Below are positions 13,901 to 23,887 of a DNA stretch of 64,000 bases, one piece after another. This DNA comes from Hypericum androsaemum (lineage: Eukaryota; Streptophyta; Magnoliopsida; Malpighiales; Hypericaceae). A program made the translations under genes and the position numbers. Within the stretch, counting starts at the first letter, position 1; every line of letters begins with the position of its first letter. Where the stretch lies: NCBI GenBank assembly GCA_963995505.1, contig OZ023186.1, forward strand, positions 20,343,570 through 20,407,569, given 5' to 3'. The notes under the pieces are model-generated. The model ran no database searches. It was not told the DNA's origin and worked only from the letters and a program-made list of their open reading frames with translations.

Positions 13901-14345
13901 GAAGATTACAGAAAAAAGCGATGTTTACAGCTTTGGGGTGGTGCTTCTGGAGGTCTTAACAGGGAGGCATCCATTGGACCCAACCCTGCCTGGTGGTGCA
14001 CACTTGGTTCAATGGGTTAGGGACCACTTAGCCAGCAAGAGAGACCCAGTTGACATCCTGGACTCGAAGCTCCGGGGCCGATCCGACCCTACAATGCACG
14101 AGATGCTGCAGACACTTGCAGTCTCATTCCTCTGCATAAGCAGCCGAGCGGACGACCGCCCGTTGATGAAGGACGTCGTGGCGATGCTCAAGGAGATTCG
14201 CCAAGAGGAGGGCGGCCGGCCGGACCCGGACGTGCCAAAGGGTGGTGGCCTGGCACAGCAGGGCCTTGCATCCCCTCCTGTCAGGATTGTAGTCTCACAA
14301 GCATCTTCCAATTGCTCTTTTGCATTCTCTGATGATTCAGTCTAA
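10965..14345 (+). CDS. RGI3: LRR receptor-like kinase, RGI/RGFR type (RGI3-like)
   Basis: Plasma-membrane receptor kinase, join(10965..13788, 13885..14345), 1094 aa, close to the ~1090 aa usual for the family. Domains in order: signal peptide (1-34), N-terminal LRR cap with DDQGQALLAW, more than 20 LRRs, one membrane segment (about 712-737), and a Ser/Thr kinase. The kinase has the glycine loop GTGSSGVVYK near 775, the VAIK-type lysine in LAVKKMW near 795, and DFG near 908. The catalytic loop reads HGD instead of HRD, so this is a non-RD kinase. The C-terminus SSNCSFAFSDDSV and the overall sequence match what I remember of Arabidopsis At4g26540 (RGI3), a receptor for root meristem growth factor (RGF/GOLVEN) peptides. 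The peptide role is inferred from that family. ATG 10965 was chosen because the signal peptide starts there and a TATA box lies just upstream. Confidence 0.93.
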   Translation: MPSPPNNLLLPPNIFFSLVLPLASLFLLFHPCHSIDDQGQALLAWKRSFNSSIALSTWNPLDQSPCKWPGVTCNSNGKVIEIGLKGVDLQGQVPSNLQPLKFLQVLNITLGNLTGGIPKELGDYGELTSISLSDNSLSGVIPDEICKLTKLRSLTLDGNFLEGAIPSCIGNLSSLEHLILFDNKLNGEIPGSIGDLTRLEVFRAGGNKNLKGELPQEIGNCSNLVTLGLAETSISGRLPTTIGKLRRIQTIAIYTALMTGSIPEEIGSCTELQNLYLHQNSLTGSIPRRIGDLTKLQSLYLWENNLVGTIPDELGKCTDLTVVDLSENLLTGSIPRSFGSLVKLEELHLSVNQLSGAIPVEISNCTSLSQLELDNNQLSGEIPALMSNLKGLNLFFAWQNNLTGSIPESLADCENLQALDLSYNSLIGPLPRRIFGLQNLTKLLLLSNDISGFVPPDIGNCTNLYRLRLNDNKLSGIIPSEIGRLKSLNFVDFSNNHIVGGIPPSISGCDNLEFLDLHSNGLTGPVPDTLPQSLQFMDASDNRLTGPLPRTIGSLTEMTKLNLAKNQLSDTIPAEILSCSKLQLLNLGENGFSGDVPKELGQIPALEISLNLSCNQFSGQIPSEFSGLDKLGVLDISHNGLSGKLDVLASLQNLVSLNISFNDFSGELPDTPFFRNLPISDIQSNRGLYLSGGVVTPAGGIGPGGHARSALKLVMSVLLSLSGVLVLLAVYVVVRARIVHNELMEADNWEVTLYQKLDFSIDDVVRNLTSANVIGTGSSGVVYKVVVPNGETLAVKKMWSSEESGAFASEIRTLGSIRHRNIVRLLGWGSNRNLKLLFYDYLPNGSLSSLLLGTGKGGAEWEARYDVVLGVAHALAYLHHDCVPAILHGDVKAMNVLLGPRYEPYLADFGLARAVNCCDVDELGKPVHRPQLAGSYGYMAPGIRIEIMRISIFDWNYLLSIGGLLIIVFLFMLEHASMQKITEKSDVYSFGVVLLEVLTGRHPLDPTLPGGAHLVQWVRDHLASKRDPVDILDSKLRGRSDPTMHEMLQTLAVSFLCISSRADDRPLMKDVVAMLKEIRQEEGGRPDPDVPKGGGLAQQGLASPPVRIVVSQASSNCSFAFSDDSV
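13789..13884 (+). other. In-frame, stop-free intron in the receptor kinase
   Basis: This 96-bp GT...AG intron interrupts the glutamate codon of the APE motif (SYGYMAP|E|HASMQ). It is a multiple of three and has no stop in frame. An unspliced mRNA would therefore add 32 mostly hydrophobic residues in the activation segment instead of ending translation. The intron call rests on the GT/AG borders and on restoration of the conserved APE motif. Confidence 0.9.
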
Positions 14346-16064
14346 TCATGCAACTTGCAAGTACATCCAAATTCTTTCTGTGAATGAACCATCAGGAAAA
14401 GTGAAAATTGGAGAATTACAGTGCAATTACTTCTCTTTTATTTTTACCCCCATGTAGAATAGTGGTGAAATCTTAGAGAAGTTTATTATTAATTAGTCTC
14501 ATAAATGTGATCAACTGTCATAGAAAATAGGGAATGAGGTAACATTTACTTCAGATTGAAGGGACAGCAGGGCATGTAATTAGAAGTTGGACCAATGATT
14601 GGTTCTACGTAATTAGAATTCAATGCAATGGAATGATTCTCTCTCTCTCTTCTCTGTTTCTCTCCAGTTGAGGTCACAACACAGTCCCACGTTCCAAGCT
14701 CATCGTGCACCTACCGTCGTTAAACTCGATTCAAACTTGAATTAGTCATTGTAGAGGTTGTCCTGGTTTGGGAAAGAAAAAAAAAAGGTTATCTCACATG
14801 ACACTGCTCTCTAATCGCGGGTATTTTAATCAGTAGGCACATGGTCCCACGTTACAAGCTCACCACACATGTCCATGCGCTGTCTGAGAGAGACTTTCTA
14901 ACGACGAAAGGCAAAAAACAAATAAGAGGACACTTCCAAAGCATCTTCTTCTGCTACACTAATCTTGATTTAGAAGGCTCCCCTACTCTTTCTTGTCTTA
15001 ATCCCAAAGCATAAGCAAGGACAGGGCACGACCGTTGTACCATTACTTAAAACGGGCCAAACATTGTCGTGGACGCCTTTTTATTAACCTTTTTCACATG
15101 CAGAGGAATTTAACCACCATCTGTGTTCATAAACCTTGCGTCAACTCCATGACAAGTATTTTTTTTCCGAAGCTACCCAATATTCGGACAAATCTCTCAT
15201 TAAACTAAAATAACTTATGTCATTTAGTTTAAGCGGTTGAAAGCTGTCTAATCGTTAAGACTTTACCAAAAAGATATAGTAGGGGGAACCGAGTGGAGTG
15301 GTTGTCTGCCTTTTACTTTTTATTGGGGGCTCAAATCAAGGTGGTGACATTTTACACGAGCACGCATACTACTTACTTAAATCACGTCAGACTTTTTGCC
15401 CCCAGGTGGGATACGGGGGATACATGAATCTGTCCTCTCTGTTACAGAAACCTAAGGAAGGTTGATGAGCCACGTCTAGTTGGGCCAGGCCTTTTGCTTC
15501 TTTTTTTAACTTTTTCGTCCTGAGAAGATTAGAGAAGCAGTATGTATGCCATTGGCTGGTGCATCGTGGCGAGTTGAGATACAACCGCAATGCACCAGCC
15601 CTCTCATAGAGGGGCCGTCTGTATAGCTGATTGGCTATCCAATTACGCTCTTATATTTCGGGGGTCGGGGGCACTCCCATCATGTATCCTAGTGATTTCC
15701 CATTAACAAAAGCTGATGCAGTGGATCAAGGTCACAGTTGAGGGCTGAAGTGGCCAACATATAGGCCGCATGGTGCTTGCAAGTGGAGACAGCCACTCTT
15801 ATCCCCATCCAACTACATGCTCTCTATCTAACCCTAAGTGATTTGCCATACGGCCCACTTCGATATTTTCGATTTACCGAGTCGTTCTTGTGTCACATCA
15901 GCAGATTTTCGTGGAGGCTACAGAGATTCCAGCATGTTCAATCGTAGAGCATACGAGTGGTTTCTGAATATGTCCTGAAAATGCAAATGCTTCGAAACCA
16001 CTAACATCATTCTCATGCCTCATTGTTGGCTACTGATGTGCCTCATTGTTTCATATTTGCACTA
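14346..16064. other. Intergenic DNA between convergent genes
   Basis: Holds the 3' flank of the receptor kinase and a CT-rich stretch near 14640. A short motif GTCCCACGTT.CAAGCTCA occurs twice, near 14683 and 14844. No coding or RNA feature recognised. Confidence 0.5.
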
Positions 16065-16069
16065 GTCGG

Positions 16070-16180
16070 TGTTGAGAATCTCACATCCGTTAAAACACGA
16101 GCGGGGGCAAATTTTATAAGTGTGAAAAATCCTCTAACCCATTGTCTTAAGGTTTTGGATTGGATATGGAGATTCCAATA
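16070..16180 (+). repeat. 5' LTR of the TRIM
   Basis: Matches 16302..16413 with scattered substitutions. The terminal CA is mutated to TA here. Confidence 0.9.
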
Positions 16181-16301
16181 TAGTATCAGAACGGGTTGAT
16201 CTCGTGCCCATTGTTGAACTCGCACGACCCCCATTTCTCGCTCTTTGATGAAATCAATGACAATGCAATCTTCGACCCGATGGATCTCGTTTGAGGGGAC
16301 G

Positions 16302-16413
16302 TGTTGAGAATCTCACATCGGTTAAAACACGAGTGGGTAGCAAATTTTATAAGTATGAAAAATCCACTAACAGATTGCCTTAAAGTTTTGGATTAGATAT
16401 GAAAATTCCAACA
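16302..16413 (+). repeat. 3' LTR of the TRIM
   Basis: 112 bp, beginning TG and ending CA, followed directly by the GTCGG target duplication. Confidence 0.9.
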
Positions 16414-16744
16414 GTCGGAACCAAGTAGAATGATAATATATTTGCACACTAAAATTGCTATCCAAATTGTTGACATTACACAAAATATAAAGGATGACAC
16501 TCACTAATTCCTAGGTGCCGGAGGCCTTCGTTTCCGGCTTCCCCTGTAGAAGGCCAAGCCACCTTGACTCAAAGAGCCAAGACTGTCCGAATTAGTGTGC
16601 TTTGGGTAGGGGTTTCATCACGACAAGTCAGTGCATTGTCGAACTCGTTCACAATTTAGGGCTTAAGTGGCCTACTTTCTCGCGAAAGATACCAGTTGAC
16701 AAGATGGCAGCATAGGGGGAATTACAGGAGACATCCAGTATACT

Positions 16745-19001
16745 CTAGGGAGGATGCAGAGACTGCAACTGCTTCAAAACAAAGCTAGTAACGCTCCAAT
16801 TGTGACCACGATACTGAAGCCACCGAACGATTCTGGCTTTACGTTTTTCCTCTGGTTTGTCTAGACTCTGTAGCCATTTCTTCGAAGCCTGAGCCACTAA
16901 TTGATCCATAGCGTTCCGGGACATGCCTAGGACTGATTCTTGATGTCCAGATTCACCATCCTGGAAAACCACTTTTACTGCATTTTCTGCGTCAGCCTGA
17001 CTCACTCCCTTTCGGAACAATTCCTAAGTTAACATTTTGCCATACATCAGTAGTCAAGCAGTTTCAATCAACAGAAGACATGATAAAAGAGAATTCAGAG
17101 GGTTACCCCTTCCCTGCTTCTAATGGCGACAAAGAAAAGAGCCATACAGTTAAAGAAAAGCACACATACGCATGCAGGGGCAAGTTATTCCTGGTTAAAA
17201 CTTGAAACGATTGACAGCCCATTATTTGAAGAAGCAAAATCAAGAGCTTTCACTGAAAGTAGCGTCTCATCCAAATTCAACACATAACGTATTCCACGGG
17301 TCACTTGACTTCACTAAAAGGTTAAACTGGTACTAAATTATGTGAATGTAAGAACAACATGCAGCCATAATTAAAGTTTCAGCGCTGATATAAAGTGAGC
17401 CCAAAGTTGCAAAAGGATGTGCATAAAGAGATGATTAAAAGAATACTCGATTTCAATAGACTCTAATTGCCCTTACTTGTTTGATGCGCCTAGGTCCCCA
17501 GCTTGAAGAAGACCATCTTGATTGAGAATATGTTTCAGCATACAAGCTATCATTGATTAGCCCCCTAAAGATAGATGCTAAAAGTCAGAAACGTTCAATG
17601 GTTTTAAGCAAAATGCTTGTGAGATGCTTCTAGTAAATACACATGAGAAAGGACATACTCTATCTTCAAGTCTCATGATTAAGAAGACACACCTGCTCCT
17701 GATATCAGTCATTACTAAATCCACTGTTTCAGGAGAAAACTTTTTCCCCAGCAACTTCTTTCGAAGCTCTGCAGCTGTATATGCTCTGCAGGAAGATCAG
17801 CAAACTGCACTTCAATCCACTGGAAATTTAGACGACGACTTCTTCCCTTAAGAAGATAAACAGCAGGTTCAAACAAGTTTTAAAGCATAATTTCTATTAG
17901 GTAACAGGCATAAGTGCAAAGAACTGGATAGCGTGTATCTCAAGGGACACAGTTCTTTGATATCTTGGTGATACTGGAATAGTGCACTTAGAAGGGATGC
18001 ATGAGACTGGCATACAAAGTATGCCGCAAGTTCGCACAGCTGAATGATTGCTTGAGCTAAACTTGTCACGGGTTCAATTTCGGGGATCTCCACCAAAAAA
18101 TAGATAAACAAAAGAAGAGAGTTGCTAAGGGAAAAACTAGAGTGCACCTTCTAGCAAGTAGTCCAATCACCAAATTCTCAGCATCTTGCATGGCGCTGCC
18201 AATTTCTGTGTTCAGTTCGCATATGTTCTTATGTTGACTAATGCCTGCCCCCTGAGTGAATTCCTCAAATTGTTTCCTTCGTTCACGACTTGGTTGAATA
18301 CTGTGACCGAGCTCCTCCACCTCGGAAAACAATGCAGCTTTATCCTCACCAAACTCATCTTCTGAAGCAACCAAGGAAAATGAAAGAAATGAGCAAACAG
18401 AACAGAGCCAAACAAGAAGCCAAAAAAGAAAGCTACCAATTCACGCACCCATAACCACCAACAACCGAACCCACATCCTAGCTCGCTCAACATAACGACA
18501 ATAACCTTCTAAAGAAAAGTAAACGACCAGTACAAATTACCACACTGCATTCCGTCATCTAACCGAAAGCTACTCCCTTTGCATGAAGGCTTCCGGACAG
18601 GAGCCTTACCCTCCGACGAAGAACCCAGGCTCAACCCATCCACTTCCCTCTGATTAAAGCCCTTTACCAGCCCATTGGCTCTCAATGACTTGTCAGGAAT
18701 GTACCGAACTGGGAACTGTGAGCTACTACTGAAGCACTCCCTTCGACTACAACACAAAACGGTGGGCCCCTTCCTCTCAAGCCTACATCACAATAACAGC
18801 AAACCCAAAAAAAAGGCTAAAGATCGAAACTTTAAGACCCCAAACTGAAAATTCTTCACTTGGCATTTGAACCCATTAGGTCAAATCAATTTTTGAGCGA
18901 AAAAAGGGGGAAAGTTTTAGGGCTTGCCAGGGGACGAAAAGAGCACGAAACTGGGGGCGGGTTGATATTCCACAAGCTACTGTCCACATGTTAATCGTCA
19001 T
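16745..19001 (-). CDS. RecX-family protein, probably organelle-targeted
   Basis: Six-exon model, complement(join(16745..17023, 17477..17564, 17693..17785, 18148..18361, 18541..18782, 18928..19001)), 329 aa. All phases agree across the introns. The C-terminal half carries the helical RecX repeats: AENLVIGLLARRAYTAAEL, then a RGLINDSLYAETYSQSRW segment with SWGPRRIKQELF, then RKARIVRWLQYRGHNW near the end. Bacterial RecX binds RecA filaments and limits recombination. Plant versions are longer and carry an N-terminal extension, here about 150 residues rich in Ser, Arg and Lys, which fits a transit peptide. That the plant protein acts on organellar RecA is inference. The first exon depends on a non-canonical GC-AG intron; exons 2-6 are secure. 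The copia element at 19432 lies 431 bp upstream of the ATG. Confidence 0.85.
18783..18927 (-). other. Probable GC-AG intron (first intron of the RecX gene)
   Basis: No in-frame ATG lies at a usable place in the second exon, and no GT donor fits the phase of its acceptor (phase 2). A GC donor, CCCTG|GCAAGC, fits the known GC-AG consensus. It joins exon 1 in phase to give ...ALFVPW-LERKGP.... The acceptor is GATGTAG|G. Confidence 0.6.
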
Positions 19002-19220
19002 TCTACTGAATCCCCCTTCAGATTCGACAATGATCTGTAGAAGAACGCCGGAATCTAGAACCCTAATTTTAGAACATTTTTTCCCTTAGAAATTCGAATT
19101 GATTTCCGTAGCTGTCGTGTGAGGCCCGGTTGCCTTCGCAGTCAACCTCAACTAGACGACCAAAAACACCAGCGTGTCGTCCAAAATTCACGGCCCGCCC
19201 GAAACAATTTTTATATCCAC

Positions 19221-19356
19221 TAATTAAGATTTTAAAATTAATACAATTTATGCATCCAAAACTATTACTTTATAAAAATTTTAGTGTATTCAAATTTATT
19301 TTCCAAACTTATCTATAAATTGCGTACTAAATAGGCTTTGTGGATTTTTAAAATGA
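19221..19356. repeat. Copy A of a duplicated AT-rich segment flanking the copia insertion
   Basis: About 135 bp starting TAATTAAGATTTTAAAATTA, matched at roughly 80% by 24443..24592. The two copies lie on either side of the copia element. Without the element they would be about 280 bp apart in tandem. Confidence 0.8.
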
Positions 19357-19431
19357 GGTTATCACTAGTAAAGGTAAAAAAATCGACTAATGCACCGTGA
19401 ACTTAATAAACTAAAGTTTAGACGTCCCGGC

Positions 19432-19892
19432 TGTTGGGTATGGAGACTCCGTACTGTTCACGCATTGAATATACGGGGTTACTGTTCATATGTTGACTCC
19501 GCACTATTCATCCGGGGCCAGAAATGTGATTTCTGGTGGACGATTTTGCCCCTGCCGACACCAAATAGTCCTAGGCTGTGGACACTATAAATACCCACCT
19601 CTCAGTCACTATTGATCTTCTTCCTTGTGTAGAGAGAGAAAGAGACAGAGAGAGAAGAGGAGAGAGAGAAACACCATTGTTGAGCGAGTGAAGCTCTAGA
19701 GTGTAGATCGAGCTTGATATAGTGAAATCTCCTGGCTTGGTACGCCCCCGGACGTAGATCGGTTTAGATCGAACCGGGTGACCAAATTTTTGTGTCGTAT
19801 TCTTGTGTGCGTGAGTTTCCTTTGTGCTTGTCATCGATCTCTAGCTCCGGAAGTTGTTCGTGTGGTGTTTGGGGCCCTCGTGTTTCCCTACA
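19432..19892 (+). repeat. 5' LTR of the complete copia element
   Basis: 461 bp, TGTTGGGTA...CCCTACA. It has a TATA box at 19585 and a GA-rich leader. It carries one copy of a 22-bp motif (around ACTGTTCATATGTTGACT) that occurs twice in the 3' LTR. Confidence 0.97.
19585..19592 (+). promoter_or_regulatory. TATA box in the 5' LTR
   Basis: TATAAATA occurs in both LTRs (the other copy near 24064), upstream of a GA-rich leader. It is the likely pol II promoter of the element. Confidence 0.7.
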
Positions 19893-19894
19893 AT

Positions 19895-19906
19895 TGGTAT
19901 CAGAGC
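19895..19906 (+). other. Primer-binding site of the copia element
   Basis: TGGTATCAGAGC begins two bases after the 5' LTR and is complementary to the 3' end of initiator methionine tRNA, the usual primer of plant copia elements. Confidence 0.92.
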
Positions 19907-19937
19907 CCGGGTTTAGGGCGTGGTGGGAGCAATCACG

Positions 19938-22900
19938 ATGGGTGATGTGAGATCGCCCGTGGAGAAGTTCGATGGCGTTGATTATGGCTTTTGGAAGATG
20001 CAAGTAGAGGACTACTTGTATGGCAAAGATTTGCACTTGCCGCTTGATGGGAAGAAGCCAGAGGACATGAAGGAAGAGGAGTGGAAGCTCCTAGATCGGA
20101 AAGCGATGAGCGTGGTGCGCTTGTCTTTGTCTAGGAACGTGGCCTTACACACAGTAAAGTCAAAGACCACGAAGGAGATGTTGGAGACGTTGTCCGAGAT
20201 GTACGAGAAGCCATCGGCGGCCAACAAGGTTCACTTGATGAGGAAGTTGTTCAACCTTCGGATGGCGGAGGGTACGATGGTGACCAAGCATCTTCACAAG
20301 TTCAATGCAACGATAGCCCAATTGAGCTCGGTTAAGATCGACTTCGATGATGAGGTACAAGCCCTAATTTTACTAAGTTCTTTACCCGATAGTTGGAATG
20401 GCACGGTCACGGCAGTGAGTGCCTCGGCGGGGAAAGTAACGCTCAAGCTAGATGAGGTGAGGGATTTGATTATGAGTGAGGAGATTCGTAGAAAGGAATC
20501 TGGAGTAGCCTCGAGTTCAGCTTTGAGTATGGGTAACAGGGGAAGGTCTGAGAATAAGTGGAAGGGGAAGAAGGACCGGGGTAGATCAAGATCTAAATCG
20601 AAGGGTGGTCCGAAGAAGGACAAGAGCTCGGTGCAATGTTGGAATTGTGAACAATATGGTCATTTCAGAGATCAATGCACGGCACCAAAGAAGGAAAAAT
20701 CCGCAAATGCGACAACGGAAGATCACGGGGATGCGTTGATCTTGAGTGTGAGCAGTCCATTGGAGGAGTGGGTATTGGATTCGGGAGCATCATTTCATTC
20801 TTGTAGCGATGCAGGGATGATGGAGAAGTATGTCCTAGGTGATTATGGCAAAGTCTATCTAGCGAATGATGACCCTTTGAAAATTGTGGGCATGGGAGAT
20901 GTTCGGATCAATACTCCTAATGGATCTTTGTTGTTGTTGAAAGGGGTGAGGCATATTCCTGGGTTGAAGAGGAATTTGCTATCCGTGGGGCAACTAGATG
21001 ATGAAGGTTACACAGTGACCTTTGGTTGCAAGACATGGAAAATTGCCAAAGGAGCTAGGGTGGTGGCTCGAGGTTTGAAGGAGGGTACTTTGTACATGAC
21101 GAAGAACACCAATGAGAGCATTAATGTTGCAAGTGCAACGGATGATGCAGATTTGTGGCATAGTCGCCTTGGCCACATGAGTGAGAAGGGAATGAGGGTG
21201 CTATGCTCGAAGGGGAAGCTACCAGGCCTCAAGACAGTGGAACTCTGTGAGGATTGTGTTTTCGGGAAGCAGAAGAGAGTGAGTTTTTCGAGAGCTGGCA
21301 GATCTCCAAAAGAGCAGAAGCTTGAGTTGGTCCACAGTGATTTGTGGGGACCAGCACCAGTGGCATCCTTGGGTGGTTCATTGTATTACATGACCTTCAT
21401 TGATGATTCTACAAGGAAGCTGTGGGTGTACTTCTTGAAACATAAGTCTGAAGCCTTCGATGCCTTCAAGAAGTGGAAAGCCCTTGTGGAAAATGAGACA
21501 GGTCTCAATGTGAAGTGTTTGAGATCTGACAATGGCGGAGAGTATGAGCTCCAAGAGTTCAAGGATTACTGTGCAGCAAATGGGATTCGCATGGAGAAGA
21601 CAGTAGCTGGAACCCCCCAGCAAAATGGCATCGCGGAGAGGATGAACAGAACAATCAATGAGAGAGCTAGGGCCATGAGACTGAAGTGTGGCTTACCAAA
21701 GATGTTTTGGGCGGATGCAGTAAACACCGCGGCTTTCTTGATCAATAGAGGACCATCAACTCCTTTGGATAATGGGATACCGGAGGAGGCTTGGAGTGGG
21801 AAGGAGGTTGACCTTTCTTACCTTCGAGTATTTGGTTGTGTGTCATATGTTCATATTGATGCAGGTGATAGGAGCAAACTGGATGCTAAGTCCAAAAAGT
21901 GCACATTCATTGGATATGGTGGAGATAATTTTGGTTTCAGGTTTTGGGATGAGAAGAACCGCAAGGTTATTAGAAGCCGAGATGTCATATTCAATGAGAA
22001 GGTTTTGTACAAGGACAGGGGGAGTGTATCCGACGAGGTGGGTTCTAGCAGTGAGGTGATCGAGTTAGACATCTCGAACTCAGGTGGGAGCAAAAGGGCA
22101 CAAGATGGCCAGGTGGCCGAGGAGGAAGCAGAACCAAGTTCTCCACCACCATTGGTTCCGGTAAGGAGGTCCACAAGACAACGTGGGTCTCCAGATAGGT
22201 ATTCGCCAGCTAATTTCTATCTCTTGTTAACTGATGGAGGAGAACCAGAAGATTTTGCAGAGGTTCAGAAGAGTGGACAAGTGAGCAAGTGGAAGCTTGC
22301 AATGGATGACGAGATGAAGTCATTGAGGAGTAACATGACTTGGGAACTAGTCCAACTCCCTAAAGGCAAGAAGGCACTGCAAAATAAGTGGGTATATAGA
22401 GTTAAGCAAGAGGCGGATGGCACCGAGCGTTACAAGGCAAGACTGGTTGTGAAGGGATTTCAGCAGAAATATGGTATAGATTTTACTGATGTTTTCACTC
22501 CTGTTGTGAAGCTGACCACTATTCGTATGGTGTTGAGTATGGTAGCTTCAGAGAATCTGATGTTGGAGCAGATGGATGTGAAGACAGCATTTCTCCATGA
22601 TGATCTAGAGGAAGAGATCTACATGGTACAACCAGAGGGATACTTGTCAGATGGTAAAAGTGAGCTTGTGTGCAGGTTGAGGAAGAGCTTGTATGGCTTG
22701 AAGCAAGCTCCAAGGCAGTGGTACAAGAAGTTTGATGGGTTCATGCATGAGATTGAGTTCGTGCGCTGTGAGGCTGATCATTGCTGCTATTTCAAGAGAT
22801 TTGACAATAGCTATATCATCCTTCTGCTTTATGTTGATGACATGTTGATAGCAGGCTCCAGTGCTCGGGAGGTGAGCAAGGTGAAGAAGCAATTGTCTGA

Positions 22901-23795
22901 GAGGTTTGCCATGAAGGACTTGGGGGAGGCTAAGCAAATCCTTGGGATGAGGATTGAGAGGAACAAGGCAGAAGGGAAGCTGTTTCTCTCACAGGCTGAG
23001 TACATTGAGAAGGTATTGAAGAGGTTCAACATGCAAAAGACCAACCCCAAGTTGACTCCTTTAGGTGGGCACTTTAAGTTGTCCAAGAAGGATTCGCCTA
23101 AGAGTAAGGCGAAGAAGGCTCAAATGGAGAAGACTCCTTATGCATCGGCAGTGGGAAGCTTGATGTATGCTATGATTTGCACAAGGCCAGACATAGCACA
23201 TGCGGTGGGAGTAGTGAGCAGATTTATGAGCAATCCAGGTGAGCAGCATTGGATCGCAGTGAAGTGGATCCTTGGTTACTTGAGAGGTACTACTAAGAAG
23301 GCCCTGTGCTTTGAGGGCAAAGATGTGAAGCTGACAGGCTATTGTGATGCAGACTTGGGGTCTAATGATCATGATGGCAAGAGGAGCACAAGTGGTTATG
23401 TTTTCACACTGGGAGGGACAGCGATATCTTGGGCTTCCAGGTTGCAAAAGATTGTGGCTTTGTCAACAGCAGAAAGTGAGTACGTGGCTGTGACAGAAGC
23501 AAGCAAAGAGATGGTATGGTTGCAAAACTTCTTGGGAGAATTGGGCAAGGAGCAAAGTGAAAGTGTGCTCCACAGTGACAGCCAAAGTGCGATACACTTG
23601 GCTAAGAATCCCGCATTCCACTCAAGGACCAAGCACATTGAGTTGAAGTATCACTACATACGAAGTCTATTGGAGAGGAAGATCTTGCAACTTGAAAAGA
23701 TTGACGGGAAAGTGAATCCTGCTGATATGTTGACCAAGGTGGTTACCTTAGAGAAGCTGAAGCTCAACATGGCTTCAGCGGGTCTAGTAAACTAG
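19938..23795 (+). CDS. Copia gag-pol polyprotein, intact
   Basis: One frame of 1285 aa with no stop or frameshift. Order: gag; zinc knuckle CWNCEQYGHFRDQC near 234; aspartic protease DSGASFH near 281; integrase zinc-binding HRLGH/CEDC region near 406-440; integrase core with D near 468, D in DNGGEY near 531 and E about 35 residues later; reverse transcriptase with YVDDML near 965; RNase H with DADLGS near 1136 and STAESEYVA near 1175. All catalytic motifs I looked for are present. The ATG at 19938 was chosen over two GTG codons just upstream. The element could still be active, but expression cannot be judged from sequence. Confidence 0.96.
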   Translation: MGDVRSPVEKFDGVDYGFWKMQVEDYLYGKDLHLPLDGKKPEDMKEEEWKLLDRKAMSVVRLSLSRNVALHTVKSKTTKEMLETLSEMYEKPSAANKVHLMRKLFNLRMAEGTMVTKHLHKFNATIAQLSSVKIDFDDEVQALILLSSLPDSWNGTVTAVSASAGKVTLKLDEVRDLIMSEEIRRKESGVASSSALSMGNRGRSENKWKGKKDRGRSRSKSKGGPKKDKSSVQCWNCEQYGHFRDQCTAPKKEKSANATTEDHGDALILSVSSPLEEWVLDSGASFHSCSDAGMMEKYVLGDYGKVYLANDDPLKIVGMGDVRINTPNGSLLLLKGVRHIPGLKRNLLSVGQLDDEGYTVTFGCKTWKIAKGARVVARGLKEGTLYMTKNTNESINVASATDDADLWHSRLGHMSEKGMRVLCSKGKLPGLKTVELCEDCVFGKQKRVSFSRAGRSPKEQKLELVHSDLWGPAPVASLGGSLYYMTFIDDSTRKLWVYFLKHKSEAFDAFKKWKALVENETGLNVKCLRSDNGGEYELQEFKDYCAANGIRMEKTVAGTPQQNGIAERMNRTINERARAMRLKCGLPKMFWADAVNTAAFLINRGPSTPLDNGIPEEAWSGKEVDLSYLRVFGCVSYVHIDAGDRSKLDAKSKKCTFIGYGGDNFGFRFWDEKNRKVIRSRDVIFNEKVLYKDRGSVSDEVGSSSEVIELDISNSGGSKRAQDGQVAEEEAEPSSPPPLVPVRRSTRQRGSPDRYSPANFYLLLTDGGEPEDFAEVQKSGQVSKWKLAMDDEMKSLRSNMTWELVQLPKGKKALQNKWVYRVKQEADGTERYKARLVVKGFQQKYGIDFTDVFTPVVKLTTIRMVLSMVASENLMLEQMDVKTAFLHDDLEEEIYMVQPEGYLSDGKSELVCRLRKSLYGLKQAPRQWYKKFDGFMHEIEFVRCEADHCCYFKRFDNSYIILLLYVDDMLIAGSSAREVSKVKKQLSERFAMKDLGEAKQILGMRIERNKAEGKLFLSQAEYIEKVLKRFNMQKTNPKLTPLGGHFKLSKKDSPKSKAKKAQMEKTPYASAVGSLMYAMICTRPDIAHAVGVVSRFMSNPGEQHWIAVKWILGYLRGTTKKALCFEGKDVKLTGYCDADLGSNDHDGKRSTSGYVFTLGGTAISWASRLQKIVALSTAESEYVAVTEASKEMVWLQNFLGELGKEQSESVLHSDSQSAIHLAKNPAFHSRTKHIELKYHYIRSLLERKILQLEKIDGKVNPADMLTKVVTLEKLKLNMASAGLVN

Positions 23796-23876
23796 AGAAG
23801 AGACCCGGCGTACCAAGAAGTGAAGAGGAGAAGGAGGTCATCAAGTGAATGGTGACAAGTGTTGAGGTCAATCTCC

Positions 23877-23887
23877 AGGTGGGAGAT
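23877..23887 (+). other. Polypurine tract of the copia element
   Basis: AGGTGGGAGAT lies directly before the 3' LTR and is the expected plus-strand primer. Confidence 0.85.

Larger units (their letters stand above)
16070..16413 (+). mobile_element. TRIM retrotransposon, 344 bp
   Basis: Miniature LTR element: LTRs at 16070..16180 (111 bp) and 16302..16413 (112 bp), both starting TGTTGAGAATCTCACATC. A perfect 5-bp target duplication GTCGG lies at 16065..16069 and 16414..16418. The ~121-bp interior opens with a primer site resembling the initiator-tRNA complement (TAGTATCAGAAC) and closes with a purine tract (TTGAGGGGAC). No coding capacity. It lies 331 bp beyond the 3' end of the RecX coding region. 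Confidence 0.93.
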
